Below are positions 24,421-33,681 of a stretch of 64,000 nt of DNA, piece by piece (the stretch's first letter is position 1; each line of letters begins with the position of its first letter). The notes beneath the pieces are model-generated. The model was not told the DNA's origin. It ran no database searches and worked only from the letters and a program-made list of their open reading frames with translations. The DNA comes from Mesorhizobium sp. AR02 (lineage in GTDB: Bacteria > Pseudomonadota > Alphaproteobacteria > Rhizobiales > Rhizobiaceae), in NCBI RefSeq assembly GCF_024746835.1, contig NZ_CP080531.1:3658001-3722000 (forward strand), read 5' to 3'. The position numbers were made by a program, and so were the translations under genes.

Positions 24421-25701
24421 CTAGCGCCGTCTCAGCAGGCTCTTCATGCGGTTGCGCAGCAGGCGGGCCATGTTGCGGGTCTCGCGGTAGAGGTGCAGCT
24501 GCGAGGCGGCTTGCCGCGCGAGGCGGTCGGCGTCCGGCGTCAGCCCGATCACCAGCGTGCCGATCGGCTTGCGCTCGCTCCACAGCCTGCTCATCACCGG
24601 ATGGTCCGGCACCGCGCAGGAATCAGTCATCATGATGTTGGGATCGTGGAGATGCTGCCTTGTGACCTCGATCATCAGCAGCGTGCCGGGCGAATAGGCT
24701 GATAGCGTCTCGTCATAGGCCGTCTTCCAGGTATAGGCGACGCCGGCCTCGACGAAGACGATCAGGCAGGCGATGGTGCGGCCATCGAGCGTCAGCGAAT
24801 GGATGCGGCACATGTCCTGTTCGGCGAGCCTGTGCACGGCCTCGCGGGCAAAGGCGGCGCGGAAGCGGTCGATCGCCATGGCGGTGCGCTCGCGGCCCTT
24901 CCAGCCGGACGCTTCCAGTGTCAGGAAGCTTTCGATGGCGTGGCGGATCTCTTCGGGGCCGCGCGCCACCACATGCTCCAGCCTGCCGAGGTCGGCAAGG
25001 CGCCGCTTCAGGCGGCGGAATTCGCGATAATGGTGCGAACGCAGCGATGCCTTCAGATAGTCGTCGCCATCGAGCTCGCTCTCCAGCACGGGGCGCGGGG
25101 TGTGGCCGGTGGTGACCAGCGTCAGGCCGCGCGTCTCGGCCACTGTGTCAAGCAGGCTCGCCACCGGACCGTCGAGCCTGATGTCGGGCAGCACGAAGAC
25201 TTTCGGCAGCTTGAGATGCGGGCGCGACAGCATCGAGAAGAAATCCTCGACGACGCCGACCGGATCGTCGCGGTCGATCAGCGGCGTGCCGAGCGGACCG
25301 AACGGGCTCGACCAGGTGCGCATCACCGGAACGCCGAGCGGCACCACCGGCCGCTCCACCGAGATCGGCACCAACAGGCGCAGTCGGTTGCGATATTCGT
25401 CACCGTCGCGGATCACCGCCAGCCGCACCTCGCGATCCTCCAGCCGGGGCATGGCCGGCGCCAGGAAGCGCGGGTTGAAGAAGACGTTCGGCTCGATCGT
25501 GCGGGCACAGAGATAGTCCAGCTCCTCGACCAGGTCAAAGCCGGCCGATGCCGGATAGATGGCAAGCTTGCGCTCGGGCCGGTTGTTGGCGAGGATTTCG
25601 ATATGGGCGGGGTCGGGGTCGCGCGCCAGCCCGGCAAGGCCGGACACCATCGCGCCGGCGGTGCCGCCGCTGGTTTCCTCGAGCAACGGGATGGCGGCCA
25701 T
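24421..25701 (-). CDS. GNAT/FemAB-like acetyltransferase (BioF2-like domain)
   Basis: 426-aa cytoplasmic protein of the Acetyltransf_6 (BioF2-like/FemAB-like) group often found in polysaccharide loci. Visible features are the start MAAIPLLEETSGG, the region LRSHHYREFRRLKRRLADLG, the acceptor-side EASGWKGRERTAM, and the C-terminal core CLIVFVEAGVAYTWKTAYDE followed by LSAYSPGTLLMIEVTRQHL. The start overlaps the flippase stop by one base (TGATG), indicating coupled translation. Function is inferred: modification of a glycan or lipid-linked intermediate handled by the flippase. Confidence 0.75.
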   Translation of the reverse strand: MAAIPLLEETSGGTAGAMVSGLAGLARDPDPAHIEILANNRPERKLAIYPASAGFDLVEELDYLCARTIEPNVFFNPRFLAPAMPRLEDREVRLAVIRDGDEYRNRLRLLVPISVERPVVPLGVPVMRTWSSPFGPLGTPLIDRDDPVGVVEDFFSMLSRPHLKLPKVFVLPDIRLDGPVASLLDTVAETRGLTLVTTGHTPRPVLESELDGDDYLKASLRSHHYREFRRLKRRLADLGRLEHVVARGPEEIRHAIESFLTLEASGWKGRERTAMAIDRFRAAFAREAVHRLAEQDMCRIHSLTLDGRTIACLIVFVEAGVAYTWKTAYDETLSAYSPGTLLMIEVTRQHLHDPNIMMTDSCAVPDHPVMSRLWSERKPIGTLVIGLTPDADRLARQAASQLHLYRETRNMARLLRNRMKSLLRRR

Positions 25702-27101
25702 CAGGCGGCTCCTTTGGCTGGCACGAAGATCGCCATGACGATGCCGAGCTTGCGCCACACCGTGAAGGACAGCGCGCTGGCCTCGAAGATCATGGCGAAG
25801 GCGGTGGCCATGGCCGCGCCCCACAGGCCGAAATGCGGGATCAGCACGACGTTGAGGCCGATGTTGAAGGCCAGCGTCATGGCATAGACGGCGGCGCAGA
25901 TGTTCTGGTTGCCGCTCATGGTGAGCAGGCTTTCGCAAGGGCCGACGGCGGCGCGCGCCACGACACCGAAGACGAGCAGGAACAGAAGCGGATAGCCGGA
26001 GGTGAATTCGGGGCCGAACAGCACCAGCATGGGTTCGCCGAGCGCCAGCACCAGCAGCGCCATCAAGAGCGACGGCCAGAAGGTCCACGACACCGTTTCG
26101 CGGGCGAAGGCGGCGAGCTTTTCCGGCTCACCATGGGTGAACTGCGCATAGCGCTGGGCAACGCCGGCCTTGACCGCGAAATAGACGAAATGCACCAGCG
26201 CCAGCGTCTTGACCGTGGCGAAATAGACGGCGACGTCGTTGGGATCCATATAGGCGCCGACCATCAGCACGTCGGCATTGGTGAGCAGGAAGAAGAAGCT
26301 TTCGACCAGGAAGATCGGCAGCGAGACGATGAACCATTGCGCGAAATGCACCTTCATCGGTCCGGGCGGGATCTGCCTTTCCATGCGGTGCGTGACGCCG
26401 ATCAGCTGCGCGAGCGTGGTGACATAGGTGGCGGCGATCGAGGCGAAGATCGCCGTCCTGGCATCAGCGGCGTAGCCGGCGAAGAGCATCAGCGCCATGA
26501 AAAGCAGGATCAGCACCGGCCGTATCAGATAGGTCGGTGACAGGGCGAAAAGCGCCCAGCTGTTGGCCCTGGCCTGGCCTTGCAGCAGATCCGACACTGC
26601 GATCATCGGCAGGCAGATGACGCCGAGGATGAACGGTATCACGTAGTAGTTCTCGATCCAGGGTGCCGCCAGCCAGACGCCGAGCGCGCCGAGCCCGGCG
26701 ATGGTGGTGGAGGCGATCAGCACGAACAGGCGGCTGGCCACGACGATGCCGCGCAGTTCGTCCATCATTCCGCGCTCGCGGTATTCGGGGATGAAACGGA
26801 TGACCGAGGTGTGGAAGCCGAGGCAGGCGAGGTTGCCGACGATGACCATCGTCACCCAGACGAGCACGAAGATGCCGTATTCGAACGAGCCCATCCAGCG
26901 CGCCATCAGCACCTGGCTGATGAAGGCGATGACGGCGCTGACGATGCGGATGGAGAAGGCGATCACCGACATGCGGCCGGCTTCGCCGCGCTCATCGGCG
27001 GTGAACAGCACGGCGTCGATGCGGCCAAGCAACGGCCCCACGCGCAGCGCCAAACGCTGCGGCAAGAACCGCCCGGCAGTCGTGGCCGCGGAAAAGCGCA
27101 C
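25701..27101 (-). CDS. oligosaccharide flippase-family (Wzx/MATE-like) membrane protein
   Basis: 466 aa with about twelve to fourteen membrane helices, resembling Wzx/MurJ-type exporters that flip lipid-linked sugars. N-terminal features are MSVIAFSIRIVSAVIAFISQ followed by VLMARWMGSFEYGIFVLVW, the typical flippase opening. Later stretches LLTNADVLMVGAYMDPNDVA and GNQNICAAVYAMTLAFNIGL with NVVLIPHFGLWGAAMAT are family-like. The GTG start at 27101 is preceded by GGAGAGAG. First gene of the four-gene leftward cluster. No glycosyltransferases are present, so the substrate is open. Confidence 0.8.
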   Translation of the reverse strand: MRFSAATTAGRFLPQRLALRVGPLLGRIDAVLFTADERGEAGRMSVIAFSIRIVSAVIAFISQVLMARWMGSFEYGIFVLVWVTMVIVGNLACLGFHTSVIRFIPEYRERGMMDELRGIVVASRLFVLIASTTIAGLGALGVWLAAPWIENYYVIPFILGVICLPMIAVSDLLQGQARANSWALFALSPTYLIRPVLILLFMALMLFAGYAADARTAIFASIAATYVTTLAQLIGVTHRMERQIPPGPMKVHFAQWFIVSLPIFLVESFFFLLTNADVLMVGAYMDPNDVAVYFATVKTLALVHFVYFAVKAGVAQRYAQFTHGEPEKLAAFARETVSWTFWPSLLMALLVLALGEPMLVLFGPEFTSGYPLLFLLVFGVVARAAVGPCESLLTMSGNQNICAAVYAMTLAFNIGLNVVLIPHFGLWGAAMATAFAMIFEASALSFTVWRKLGIVMAIFVPAKGAA

Positions 27102-27595
27102 CCCGATCTCTCTCCGTTTTCCGCCTCTTTTTCAGGCTTTGGTGTAGCGGAGACACATTAAGAAACGGTTGGGTGAGGAGCGGTCCGCGCAGCGGACGAA
27201 AAGCCAACGATTTGGCTTTTCGAGCGACGAACGCCCGGAGCCATAGCGGAGGGCCGGCAGGCCGCTGGTGCGCGGCGAGCGCGTTTTGATGTTCCGGTGG
27301 CATGACGAATGGCGAGAGAACGCCGGGTGCGGGTCAACCAGCTGTCATTCCACGTGCTGTTTCAATGCAAGCGTTGGAAAGGCTCGGTCGGCGCAGCGTC
27401 GTGCGCGACTTTTGCGGTGCGATGGCGTGCGGGTGAAGATGGCGTGCGGGTGAAGATGGTCGAGGAAGTGACCGTTGATGAGGTGACATTCGCCGGATTT
27501 TAGCGCCGCCAATCGCGCAACTCAGCGCCGCCCCTCATCCGCCCTTCGGGCACCTTCTCCCCGTATAGTGACGGGGAGAAGGAAGAGAGCTTCCC
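27102..27595. repeat. 494-base region without a supported gene, with palindromic repeats
   Basis: A perfect 11-bp hairpin CGAAAAGCCAA/TTGGCTTTTCG lies at 27197-27222, adjacent to a smaller GTCCGC/GCGGAC hairpin. A 17-bp direct repeat (GATGGCGTGCGGGTGAA) occurs twice at 27421-27454. A rhizobial-type palindrome CCTTCTCCCCGT/ACGGGGAGAAGG lies at 27553-27582 within CCCCTCATCCGCCCTTCGGG. Short open frames at 27268-27503 have no ribosome site or recognisable product. The last palindrome may end secA transcription. Confidence 0.7.
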
Positions 27596-30328
27596 TTACG
27601 CAAAAGCGCCGTGGCAGTGCTTGTACTTCTTGCCGGAGCCGCAGGGGCAGGCTTCGTTGCGGCCGACCTTGCCCCAGGTCGCCTGATTGTTCGGGTCGCG
27701 GTCTTCGGGGGCGACGATGGCGTTGCTTTCCTGGCGCACCAGGAGGGCTGTTTCGCCGCCTTCGAAATCATTCTCGCCGGTGGTGCCGTCAATATGCGTG
27801 CCGAACATGTCGGGCGCTTCCGGCGGCGGGGCTTCGGCGGCCTGGCGGACCAGTTCGACGCGCATCAGCTGTGCGGTGACGGCCTGGCGCAGATTGCCCA
27901 GCATCGCCTGGAACAGCTCGAACGCCTCGCCCTTGTATTCCTGCAGCGGATCGCGCTGGGCGTAGCCACGGAAGCCGACGACCGAACGCAGATGGTCGAG
28001 ATTGACGATGTGCTCGCGCCACAGATGGTCGAGTGACTGCAGCACCACGGAGCGCTCGACATAGGTCATCACCTCGGGGCCGAACCGCTCGGAGCGCTCC
28101 TTGGCGGCGACGTCTGCGGCCTGGGTGATGCGCTCGCGGATGTCGTCCTCGGCAATGCCCTCTTCCTTGGCCCAGTCCTCGATCGGCAGGTCGAGATTGA
28201 GGAATTCGGCGACCTCGGCCTTCAGGCCGGCGACATCCCACTGTTCGGCATAGGCGTTCTCGGGAATGGCCTTGGCGACGATCTCGTCGATGACGCCCTC
28301 GCGCATTTCGGCAATGGTTTCCGACAGGCCTTCGCCGTCCATCAGCTCGATGCGCTGTTCGAACACCACCTTGCGCTGGTCGTTGGAGACGTCGTCATAT
28401 TTCAGCAGGTTCTTGCGGATGTCGAAGTTGCGCGCCTCGACCTTCTTCTGCGCCTTTTCCAGCGCCTTGTTGATCCAGGGATGGATGATCGCCTCGTCTT
28501 CCTTGAGGCCGAGCTTCTGCAGCATGCCGTCCATGCGCTCGGAGCCGAAGATGCGCATCAGATCGTCCTGCAGCGACAGGAAGAATTTCGAACGGCCGGG
28601 GTCGCCCTGGCGGCCGGAGCGGCCTCTGAGCTGGTTGTCGATGCGGCGCGATTCGTGGCGCTCGGTGGCGAGAACGTAGAGGCCGCCAGCAGCCAGCGCC
28701 TTTTCCTTCAGGCGCTCGATGTCGGCGTGGATTGCCTTTTCGCGCGCCTCGCGCTCGGGGCCTTCGGGCATGTCACCCAGTTCGTCGGCGATGCGCATCT
28801 CGGCATTGCCGCCGAGCTTGATGTCGGTGCCGCGGCCGGCCATGTTGGTGGCGATGGTGATGGCGCCGGGCTTGCCGGCCTGGGCGACGATCGCCGCCTC
28901 ACGCTCGTGGTGGCGGGCGTTCAGCACCTCGAAATCCTTGAAACCTTCCTTGCGCAGGCGGTCGGCCAGCTGCTCGGACTTCTCGATCGAGGTCGTGCCG
29001 ACCAGCGTCGGCTGGCCCTTGGCGCTGGCTTCGCGGATCTCCTTGACGATCGCCTTGTATTTCTCCTCGACCGTCCGGTAGACCTCGTCGTCCTCGTCCT
29101 TGCGGATGACCGGCAGGTTGGTCGGGATCTCGGTGACTTCGAGGCCGTAAATGTTACCGAATTCCTCGGCCTCGGTCAGCGCCGTGCCGGTCATGCCGGA
29201 CAGCTTCTTGTAGAGGCGGAAGTAGTTCTGGAAGGTGACGGAGGCCAGCGTCTGGTTCTCCGGCTGGATCGCCACATGCTCCTTGGCTTCCAGCGCCTGG
29301 TGCAGGCCTTCCGAATAGCGGCGGCCGGGCATCATGCGGCCGGTGAACTCGTCGATGATGACGATCTCGCCGTTGCGCACGATATAGTCCTTGTCCTTCT
29401 GGAACAGCCGGTGCGCTTTCAGCGCGTTGTTGACGTGATGGACGATGGCGACGTTCTCGACGTCGTAGAGCGACTCGCCCTTCAACAGGTCGGCGTCGCG
29501 CAGCAGGTTCTCCAGCTTCTCGGTGCCTTCCTCGGTGAAGATCGAGGTCTTCTGCTTCTCGTCGATCTCATAATCCTGCGGCTGCAGCTGGATGATAAAG
29601 GTGTCGATGGTGTTGTACATTTCCGAACGGTCCTCGAGCGGACCGGAAATGATCAGCGGCGTGCGCGCTTCGTCGACCAGGATGGAATCGACTTCGTCGA
29701 CGATCGCGTAATTGTGGCCGCGCTGCACCATCTGGGCGCGCTCGTACTTCATGTTGTCGCGCAGATAGTCGAAGCCGAGCTCGTTGTTGGTGGCGTAGGT
29801 GACGTCGGCGGCGTAGGCGGCGCTGCGTTCCTCGTCGGACAGGCCATGGACGATGACGCCGACCGAGAGGCCGAGGAACTTGTAGACGCGCCCCATCCAT
29901 TCGGAGTCGCGCGTGGCGAGATAGTCGTTGACGGTGACGACGTGGACGCCTTTGCCGGCCAGCGCGTTGAGGTAGACCGGGAGCGTGGCGACCAGGGTCT
30001 TGCCCTCGCCGGTGCGCATCTCGGCGATGCCGCCATTGTGCAGCACCATGCCGCCGATCAGCTGGACGTCGAAGGGGCGCATGCCGAGCACGCGGCGCGC
30101 CGCCTCACGGGCGGTGGCGAAGGCCGGGATCAGCAGGTCGTCAAGGCTGGCACCATTGGCGATATCCTGGCGGAATTTTTCCGTACGCCCCGCGAGTTCG
30201 GCGTCGGAAAGCGCCCGCATCTCGTTTTCCATGGCGTTGATCGCCTCGACACGGGGCCGGGTCGATTTGACCCGACGGTCGTTGGAGGAACCGAAAACCT
30301 TACGGGCGAGACCGCCGAGACTGACCAT
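27596..30328 (-). CDS. secA: preprotein translocase ATPase SecA
   Basis: Motor ATPase driving proteins through SecYEG; 910 aa, full length. The N-terminus is [19 protein letters not shown]. Walker A is [14 protein letters not shown], the DEAD-like Walker B is [19 protein letters not shown], and the motif region [14 protein letters not shown] and [18 protein letters not shown] is intact. The C-terminal zinc-binding SEC-C motif [14 protein letters not shown], which contacts SecB and phospholipid, is present. AAAGGACC precedes the ATG. Divergent from the parvulin gene, both serving envelope protein traffic. Confidence 0.98.
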   Translation of the reverse strand: MVSLGGLARKVFGSSNDRRVKSTRPRVEAINAMENEMRALSDAELAGRTEKFRQDIANGASLDDLLIPAFATAREAARRVLGMRPFDVQLIGGMVLHNGGIAEMRTGEGKTLVATLPVYLNALAGKGVHVVTVNDYLATRDSEWMGRVYKFLGLSVGVIVHGLSDEERSAAYAADVTYATNNELGFDYLRDNMKYERAQMVQRGHNYAIVDEVDSILVDEARTPLIISGPLEDRSEMYNTIDTFIIQLQPQDYEIDEKQKTSIFTEEGTEKLENLLRDADLLKGESLYDVENVAIVHHVNNALKAHRLFQKDKDYIVRNGEIVIIDEFTGRMMPGRRYSEGLHQALEAKEHVAIQPENQTLASVTFQNYFRLYKKLSGMTGTALTEAEEFGNIYGLEVTEIPTNLPVIRKDEDDEVYRTVEEKYKAIVKEIREASAKGQPTLVGTTSIEKSEQLADRLRKEGFKDFEVLNARHHEREAAIVAQAGKPGAITIATNMAGRGTDIKLGGNAEMRIADELGDMPEGPEREAREKAIHADIERLKEKALAAGGLYVLATERHESRRIDNQLRGRSGRQGDPGRSKFFLSLQDDLMRIFGSERMDGMLQKLGLKEDEAIIHPWINKALEKAQKKVEARNFDIRKNLLKYDDVSNDQRKVVFEQRIELMDGEGLSETIAEMREGVIDEIVAKAIPENAYAEQWDVAGLKAEVAEFLNLDLPIEDWAKEEGIAEDDIRERITQAADVAAKERSERFGPEVMTYVERSVVLQSLDHLWREHIVNLDHLRSVVGFRGYAQRDPLQEYKGEAFELFQAMLGNLRQAVTAQLMRVELVRQAAEAPPPEAPDMFGTHIDGTTGENDFEGGETALLVRQESNAIVAPEDRDPNNQATWGKVGRNEACPCGSGKKYKHCHGAFA

Positions 30329-30591
30329 ACAATGGTCCTTTCGATAGAATTCTCAATCTTTAAGATGAGCGCCGGCCGGCCCCATCAAATCCGCGTGAAC
30401 GCACCGCCTGAATACGGGCAAACACAAAAAGCGCCCGGAAAACGGTTCTGGACGCAAAGTCGTTGGACAGATAAGAGGGGGCTCAACTGATGTCAACGCC
30501 GCGCTGGCCCTGCCGGTCGCGCCAAATTCCGCCACAATCTGGCTGATCTGGAAGCCACCCCTCCTTACAATCCTTCACCGGAGTCATCCTT

Positions 30592-31515
30592 ATGCCCTTG
30601 TTGTTTCGCCGAGCGTCGCTTGCCAGCCTTGGTCTGGCCTTCGGCCTGTCGGCCCTTTGCCTGTCGCCTGTCATGGCACAGGAGACCGCTCCCGCTGCTC
30701 CGGCCGATGCCGCCGCGGCACCCGCGGCAGCGCCGGTCGATCCGAATGCCGTGGTCGCCACGGTCAACGGCCAGCCGCTGACTGAAGCCGATTTGGTGCT
30801 TGCCGAAGGCGAGCTGTCGCAGCAATTCGCGCAGCTGCCGCCCGAACAGCGCCGCGCCGCGGCCCTTTCGGCGGCCATCGAAATCCGCGTCATGGCCGCC
30901 AAGGCCGTTACCGACGGCCTCGACAAGGATCCCGACTTCCAGCGCCGCATGGCCTTCCTGCAGCAGCGCGCGCTGCATGGCGAGATGGTTGAGAAGGGTG
31001 TCGTCGACAAGGTCACCGACGCCGAGATCCGCGCCCGCTACGACCAGGAAATCGCCAACACCCCGCCGGTCAACGAGGTGCACGCCCGTCACATCCTCGT
31101 GAAGACGAAGGAAGAGGCCGAGGCGATCATCAAGCAGCTCGACGGCGGCGCCGATTTCCAGAAGCTCGCCAACGAGCACACCAGCGATCCCTCGGGCAAG
31201 TCCAATGGCGGCGACCTCGGCTGGTTCGGGCCTGGCCAGATGGTGCCGGAGTTCGACAAGGCGGCCTTCGCGCTCGAGGTCGGCAAATACACCGAGCAGC
31301 CGGTGCAGTCGCAGTTCGGCTGGCATGTCATCAAGCTCGAGGACAAGCGCGCCAAGCAGCCGCCGGCCTTCGACGACGTCAAGGACCAGGCCAAGCAGGC
31401 GGTCATCCGCGACAAGTATTTCGCGCTGGTCAAGTCGCTGCGCGCCGGCGCCAAGGTCGAGATCCCGGACGCCAAGCTGAAGCAGGCCGTCGACACGATG
31501 GAAGCCGGCAAGTAA
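30592..31515 (+). CDS. periplasmic parvulin-type peptidyl-prolyl isomerase
   Basis: 307-aa exported foldase. A signal peptide (LASLGLAFGLSALCLSPVMA-QE) is followed by an alanine/proline-rich linker (about residues 27-45). A SurA-N-like helical segment comes next (VATVNGQPLTEADLVLAEGE), then a PpiC rotamase domain (about 155-250). The rotamase domain contains EVHARHILVKTKEEAEAI, SDPSGKSNGGDLGWFGPGQM and SQFGWHVIKLEDKR, all parvulin hallmarks. A CACCGGAG site precedes the ATG. It is a single gene ending in a strong terminator, divergent from secA across 263 bases. Confidence 0.92.
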   Translation: MPLLFRRASLASLGLAFGLSALCLSPVMAQETAPAAPADAAAAPAAAPVDPNAVVATVNGQPLTEADLVLAEGELSQQFAQLPPEQRRAAALSAAIEIRVMAAKAVTDGLDKDPDFQRRMAFLQQRALHGEMVEKGVVDKVTDAEIRARYDQEIANTPPVNEVHARHILVKTKEEAEAIIKQLDGGADFQKLANEHTSDPSGKSNGGDLGWFGPGQMVPEFDKAAFALEVGKYTEQPVQSQFGWHVIKLEDKRAKQPPAFDDVKDQAKQAVIRDKYFALVKSLRAGAKVEIPDAKLKQAVDTMEAGK

Positions 31516-31535
31516 GCCTGAACGGCGTTTTCAAA

Positions 31536-31572
31536 GGGCGCGGCAGCCAAGGGTTGCCGCGCCCTTTTTGTT
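31536..31572 (+). terminator. rho-independent terminator after the parvulin gene
   Basis: A perfect 10-bp stem GGGCGCGGCA (31536-31545) / TGCCGCGCCC (31555-31564) with a 9-base loop is followed directly by TTTTTGTT. It also lies just beyond the stop of the convergent TetR gene and may act in both directions. Confidence 0.9.
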
Positions 31573-31580
31573 GGCCGCCG

Positions 31581-32180
31581 TTATCTGCCTGATGCCACTA
31601 TGCCTTGCAGGAGATAGCGGACCATCTTGCGTATCGTCGCTTCAGGCTCGTCGAGCCGGTTGATCAAGAGATGCCGCCAGGCATAGGAAGCGACGAGGTC
31701 GGCGACCACACCCGGGTCGATTTCCCCGGCGATATCGCCCCTTGCCTTGGCGCGCTCGATGATCTGGCCGGTGTGGTTGCGGCGCCCTCCGGCATAACCG
31801 GCAAGGGCGGCGGCCGCGGTTTCATCCGACTGCGCCTCGGCGATCAGCGACCTGAACACGCTGCCCGACGATGTCTCGCGCCAGTGCGTGAACAGATTGA
31901 TCAGGAAGCCGACGAGATCCTCCTCCAGGCTTCCGGTATCGGGAATGTCGACGCGCTTCTGGCGCTGGTAGACTTCGAGCAGCAGTGCCGCCTTGCTCGG
32001 CCACCAGCGATAGATGGTCGGCTTGCCGGCGCGCGCACGCCGCGCAACCGCCTCGATCGAGAAACCGGCATAGCCAGCCTCGATCAGCACGGCTTCGGCA
32101 GCCTCCAAAATCGCTTCGGCGCTGTCGGGATTGCGCCTGGCACCAATCGATTTGCGTGCCGGATCGGCGATTTCGCCCAT
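31581..32180 (-). CDS. TetR/AcrR-family transcriptional repressor
   Basis: 199 aa. The N-terminal helix-turn-helix is at about residues 28-65 (AVLIEAGYAGFSIEAVARRA and RAGKPTIYRWWPSKAALLLE). The C-terminal ligand/dimer domain resembles the TetR_C_11-like group (YLLQGIVASG at the end). TAGGAGGAA gives a strong ribosome site. Divergent from an MFS exporter whose promoter carries two near-identical 16-bp palindromes, the likely operators. The inducer is unknown. Confidence 0.88.
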   Translation of the reverse strand: MGEIADPARKSIGARRNPDSAEAILEAAEAVLIEAGYAGFSIEAVARRARAGKPTIYRWWPSKAALLLEVYQRQKRVDIPDTGSLEEDLVGFLINLFTHWRETSSGSVFRSLIAEAQSDETAAAALAGYAGGRRNHTGQIIERAKARGDIAGEIDPGVVADLVASYAWRHLLINRLDEPEATIRKMVRYLLQGIVASGR

Positions 32181-32392
32181 GAGCCGTTCCTCCTAAAGCG
32201 GTTCCTCGTCTCGGCTGAAACGACAACCCGCTGGCAATTGTTTGCCTCGCCCGCATTTTTGCCGGCCGGATGCAAACCATCCGGGAGCAAAGCGCTCGTT
32301 TTCCTTGCAGCACCTGTGCGGACGCCAAATGAAGCCATTTGGCCGCAAAATGCGCTGATGCCAAGAGATACCAATACATCATCGCTTGACGA

Positions 32393-32430
32393 AACGGAAC
32401 GGTTCGTTCTATTCAACGAAACGTTTCGTT
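32393..32430 (+). promoter_or_regulatory. two operator palindromes in the MFS promoter
   Basis: AACGGAACGGTTCGTT (32393-32408) and the perfect palindrome AACGAAACGTTTCGTT (32415-32430) are 14/16 identical, with centres 22 bp apart. The first lies between -35 TTGACG (32386-32391) and -10 TATTCA (32410-32415); the second covers the start-site region. Likely binding sites of the divergent TetR protein. Confidence 0.75.
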
Positions 32431-32445
32431 CCGATGGGCATCCTC

Positions 32446-33660
32446 ATGACGACCATTATCGCATCTGGCTCCGCACCCGCCGAGACGACAATTTCGAGTT
32501 GGATGACCTTTTTGCTGGCTGCCGCCTGCGGGCTGATTGTTGCCAATATCTATTATGCACAACCACTGATCGGCCCGATCGGCGCCGAGCTTGGCCTGCC
32601 GCCACATGCGGCGGGGCTGATCGTTACGATGGCTCAGATTGGCTACGGGGTGGGCCTGCTGTTTATCGTGCCGCTTGGTGACCTCATGGAGAACCGCAGG
32701 CTCGTGCTCGGCATACTCGCCGTTGCAACGCTCGCCTTGCTGGGTGCGGCGATTTCTACGCAGCCAGCGGCTTTTCTGGCAGCGATGCTGTTTGGCCTTG
32801 GCTCGGTCGCGGTGCAGACCCTTATCCCCTATGCGGCGCACCTGGCGCCGGAAGCCAGGCGTGGTCGCGTGGTCGGCAATGTCTCGGTGGGGTTGTTGCT
32901 GGGGATAATGCTGTCACGCCCGTTTTCCAGCTTCATCACCGCGCTGTCGTCCTGGCATGTGGTCTACTTCACTTCTTGCATTGTCATGATCGTGCTGATC
33001 GTGGTGCTGCGGTTTGCGCTGCCCAGGCGCGTGCCGACGGCACGTCTGAGCTACGGCGCGCTTCTGGCGTCCATGGTGCATATTGCGCGCACGACGCCGG
33101 TCCTGCGGCGGCGGGCTCTCTACCAGGCGTTCCTGTTCGCGGCTTTCAGCCTGTTCTGGACAACGACGCCGCTGCTGCTGGCCGGGCCCGATTTTGGCTT
33201 GACGCAGCGCGGCATCGGCTTGTTCGCGTTGGCGGGCGTCGCCGGCGCCATCGCCGCGCCGCTCGCCGGAAGGATTGCCGACCGCGGCTGGAGCCGCCCG
33301 GCAACCGTCTTTGCCATGCTGTGCGTCGCTGTCGCGTTTCTCATAACCCACATCGCGCGCAGCGGCTCGACGCTTTCGTTGGCGCTGCTGGTCGCCGCCG
33401 CCATCGTGCTCGACTTCGGCGTGCAGACCAACCTTGTCCTCGGCTATCGCGACCTGTTCGCGCTCGGCGCCGCACATCGCAGCCGTCTAAACGGGCTTTA
33501 CATGGCGACGTTCTTCGTCGCCGGCGCAATCGGCTCAGCGGTCGGCGGTTGGGCCTATGCGCAAGGCGGCTGGCCGCTGGTGTCCTGGATCGGCCTGGCG
33601 CTGCCGGTTGCAGCACTGCTCTGTTTCGCGACCGAATTCATGTTGCGCGAAAGCGCGTGA
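32446..33660 (+). CDS. MFS-family exporter
   Basis: About 404-aa major facilitator with twelve helices. Landmarks are IYYAQPLIGPIGAELGLPPH after the first helix (typical of the YnfM/Bcr-like drug exporter group) and the loop 2-3 motif PLGDLMENRRLV. The second-half helices run from RRALYQAFLFAAFSLFWTTT. Several starts are possible: ATG 32446 (MTTIIASGSAP) is chosen as it leaves a short leader after the promoter, and ATG 32434 would begin only four bases after the operator. Control by the divergent TetR gene is inferred from the operator pair. The substrate is unknown. Confidence 0.85.
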   Translation: MTTIIASGSAPAETTISSWMTFLLAAACGLIVANIYYAQPLIGPIGAELGLPPHAAGLIVTMAQIGYGVGLLFIVPLGDLMENRRLVLGILAVATLALLGAAISTQPAAFLAAMLFGLGSVAVQTLIPYAAHLAPEARRGRVVGNVSVGLLLGIMLSRPFSSFITALSSWHVVYFTSCIVMIVLIVVLRFALPRRVPTARLSYGALLASMVHIARTTPVLRRRALYQAFLFAAFSLFWTTTPLLLAGPDFGLTQRGIGLFALAGVAGAIAAPLAGRIADRGWSRPATVFAMLCVAVAFLITHIARSGSTLSLALLVAAAIVLDFGVQTNLVLGYRDLFALGAAHRSRLNGLYMATFFVAGAIGSAVGGWAYAQGGWPLVSWIGLALPVAALLCFATEFMLRESA

Positions 33661-33681
33661 ATCCGCGCCCGGATCAGCTCA

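Noticed and set aside
27268..27503. Two overlapping short rightward frames after the flippase gene.
   Set aside because: No ribosome site, no recognisable product, and they span the 17-bp direct repeat.
28481..30490. 669-aa rightward open frame opposite secA.
   Set aside because: Antisense frame of a GC-rich gene; no domains or ribosome site.
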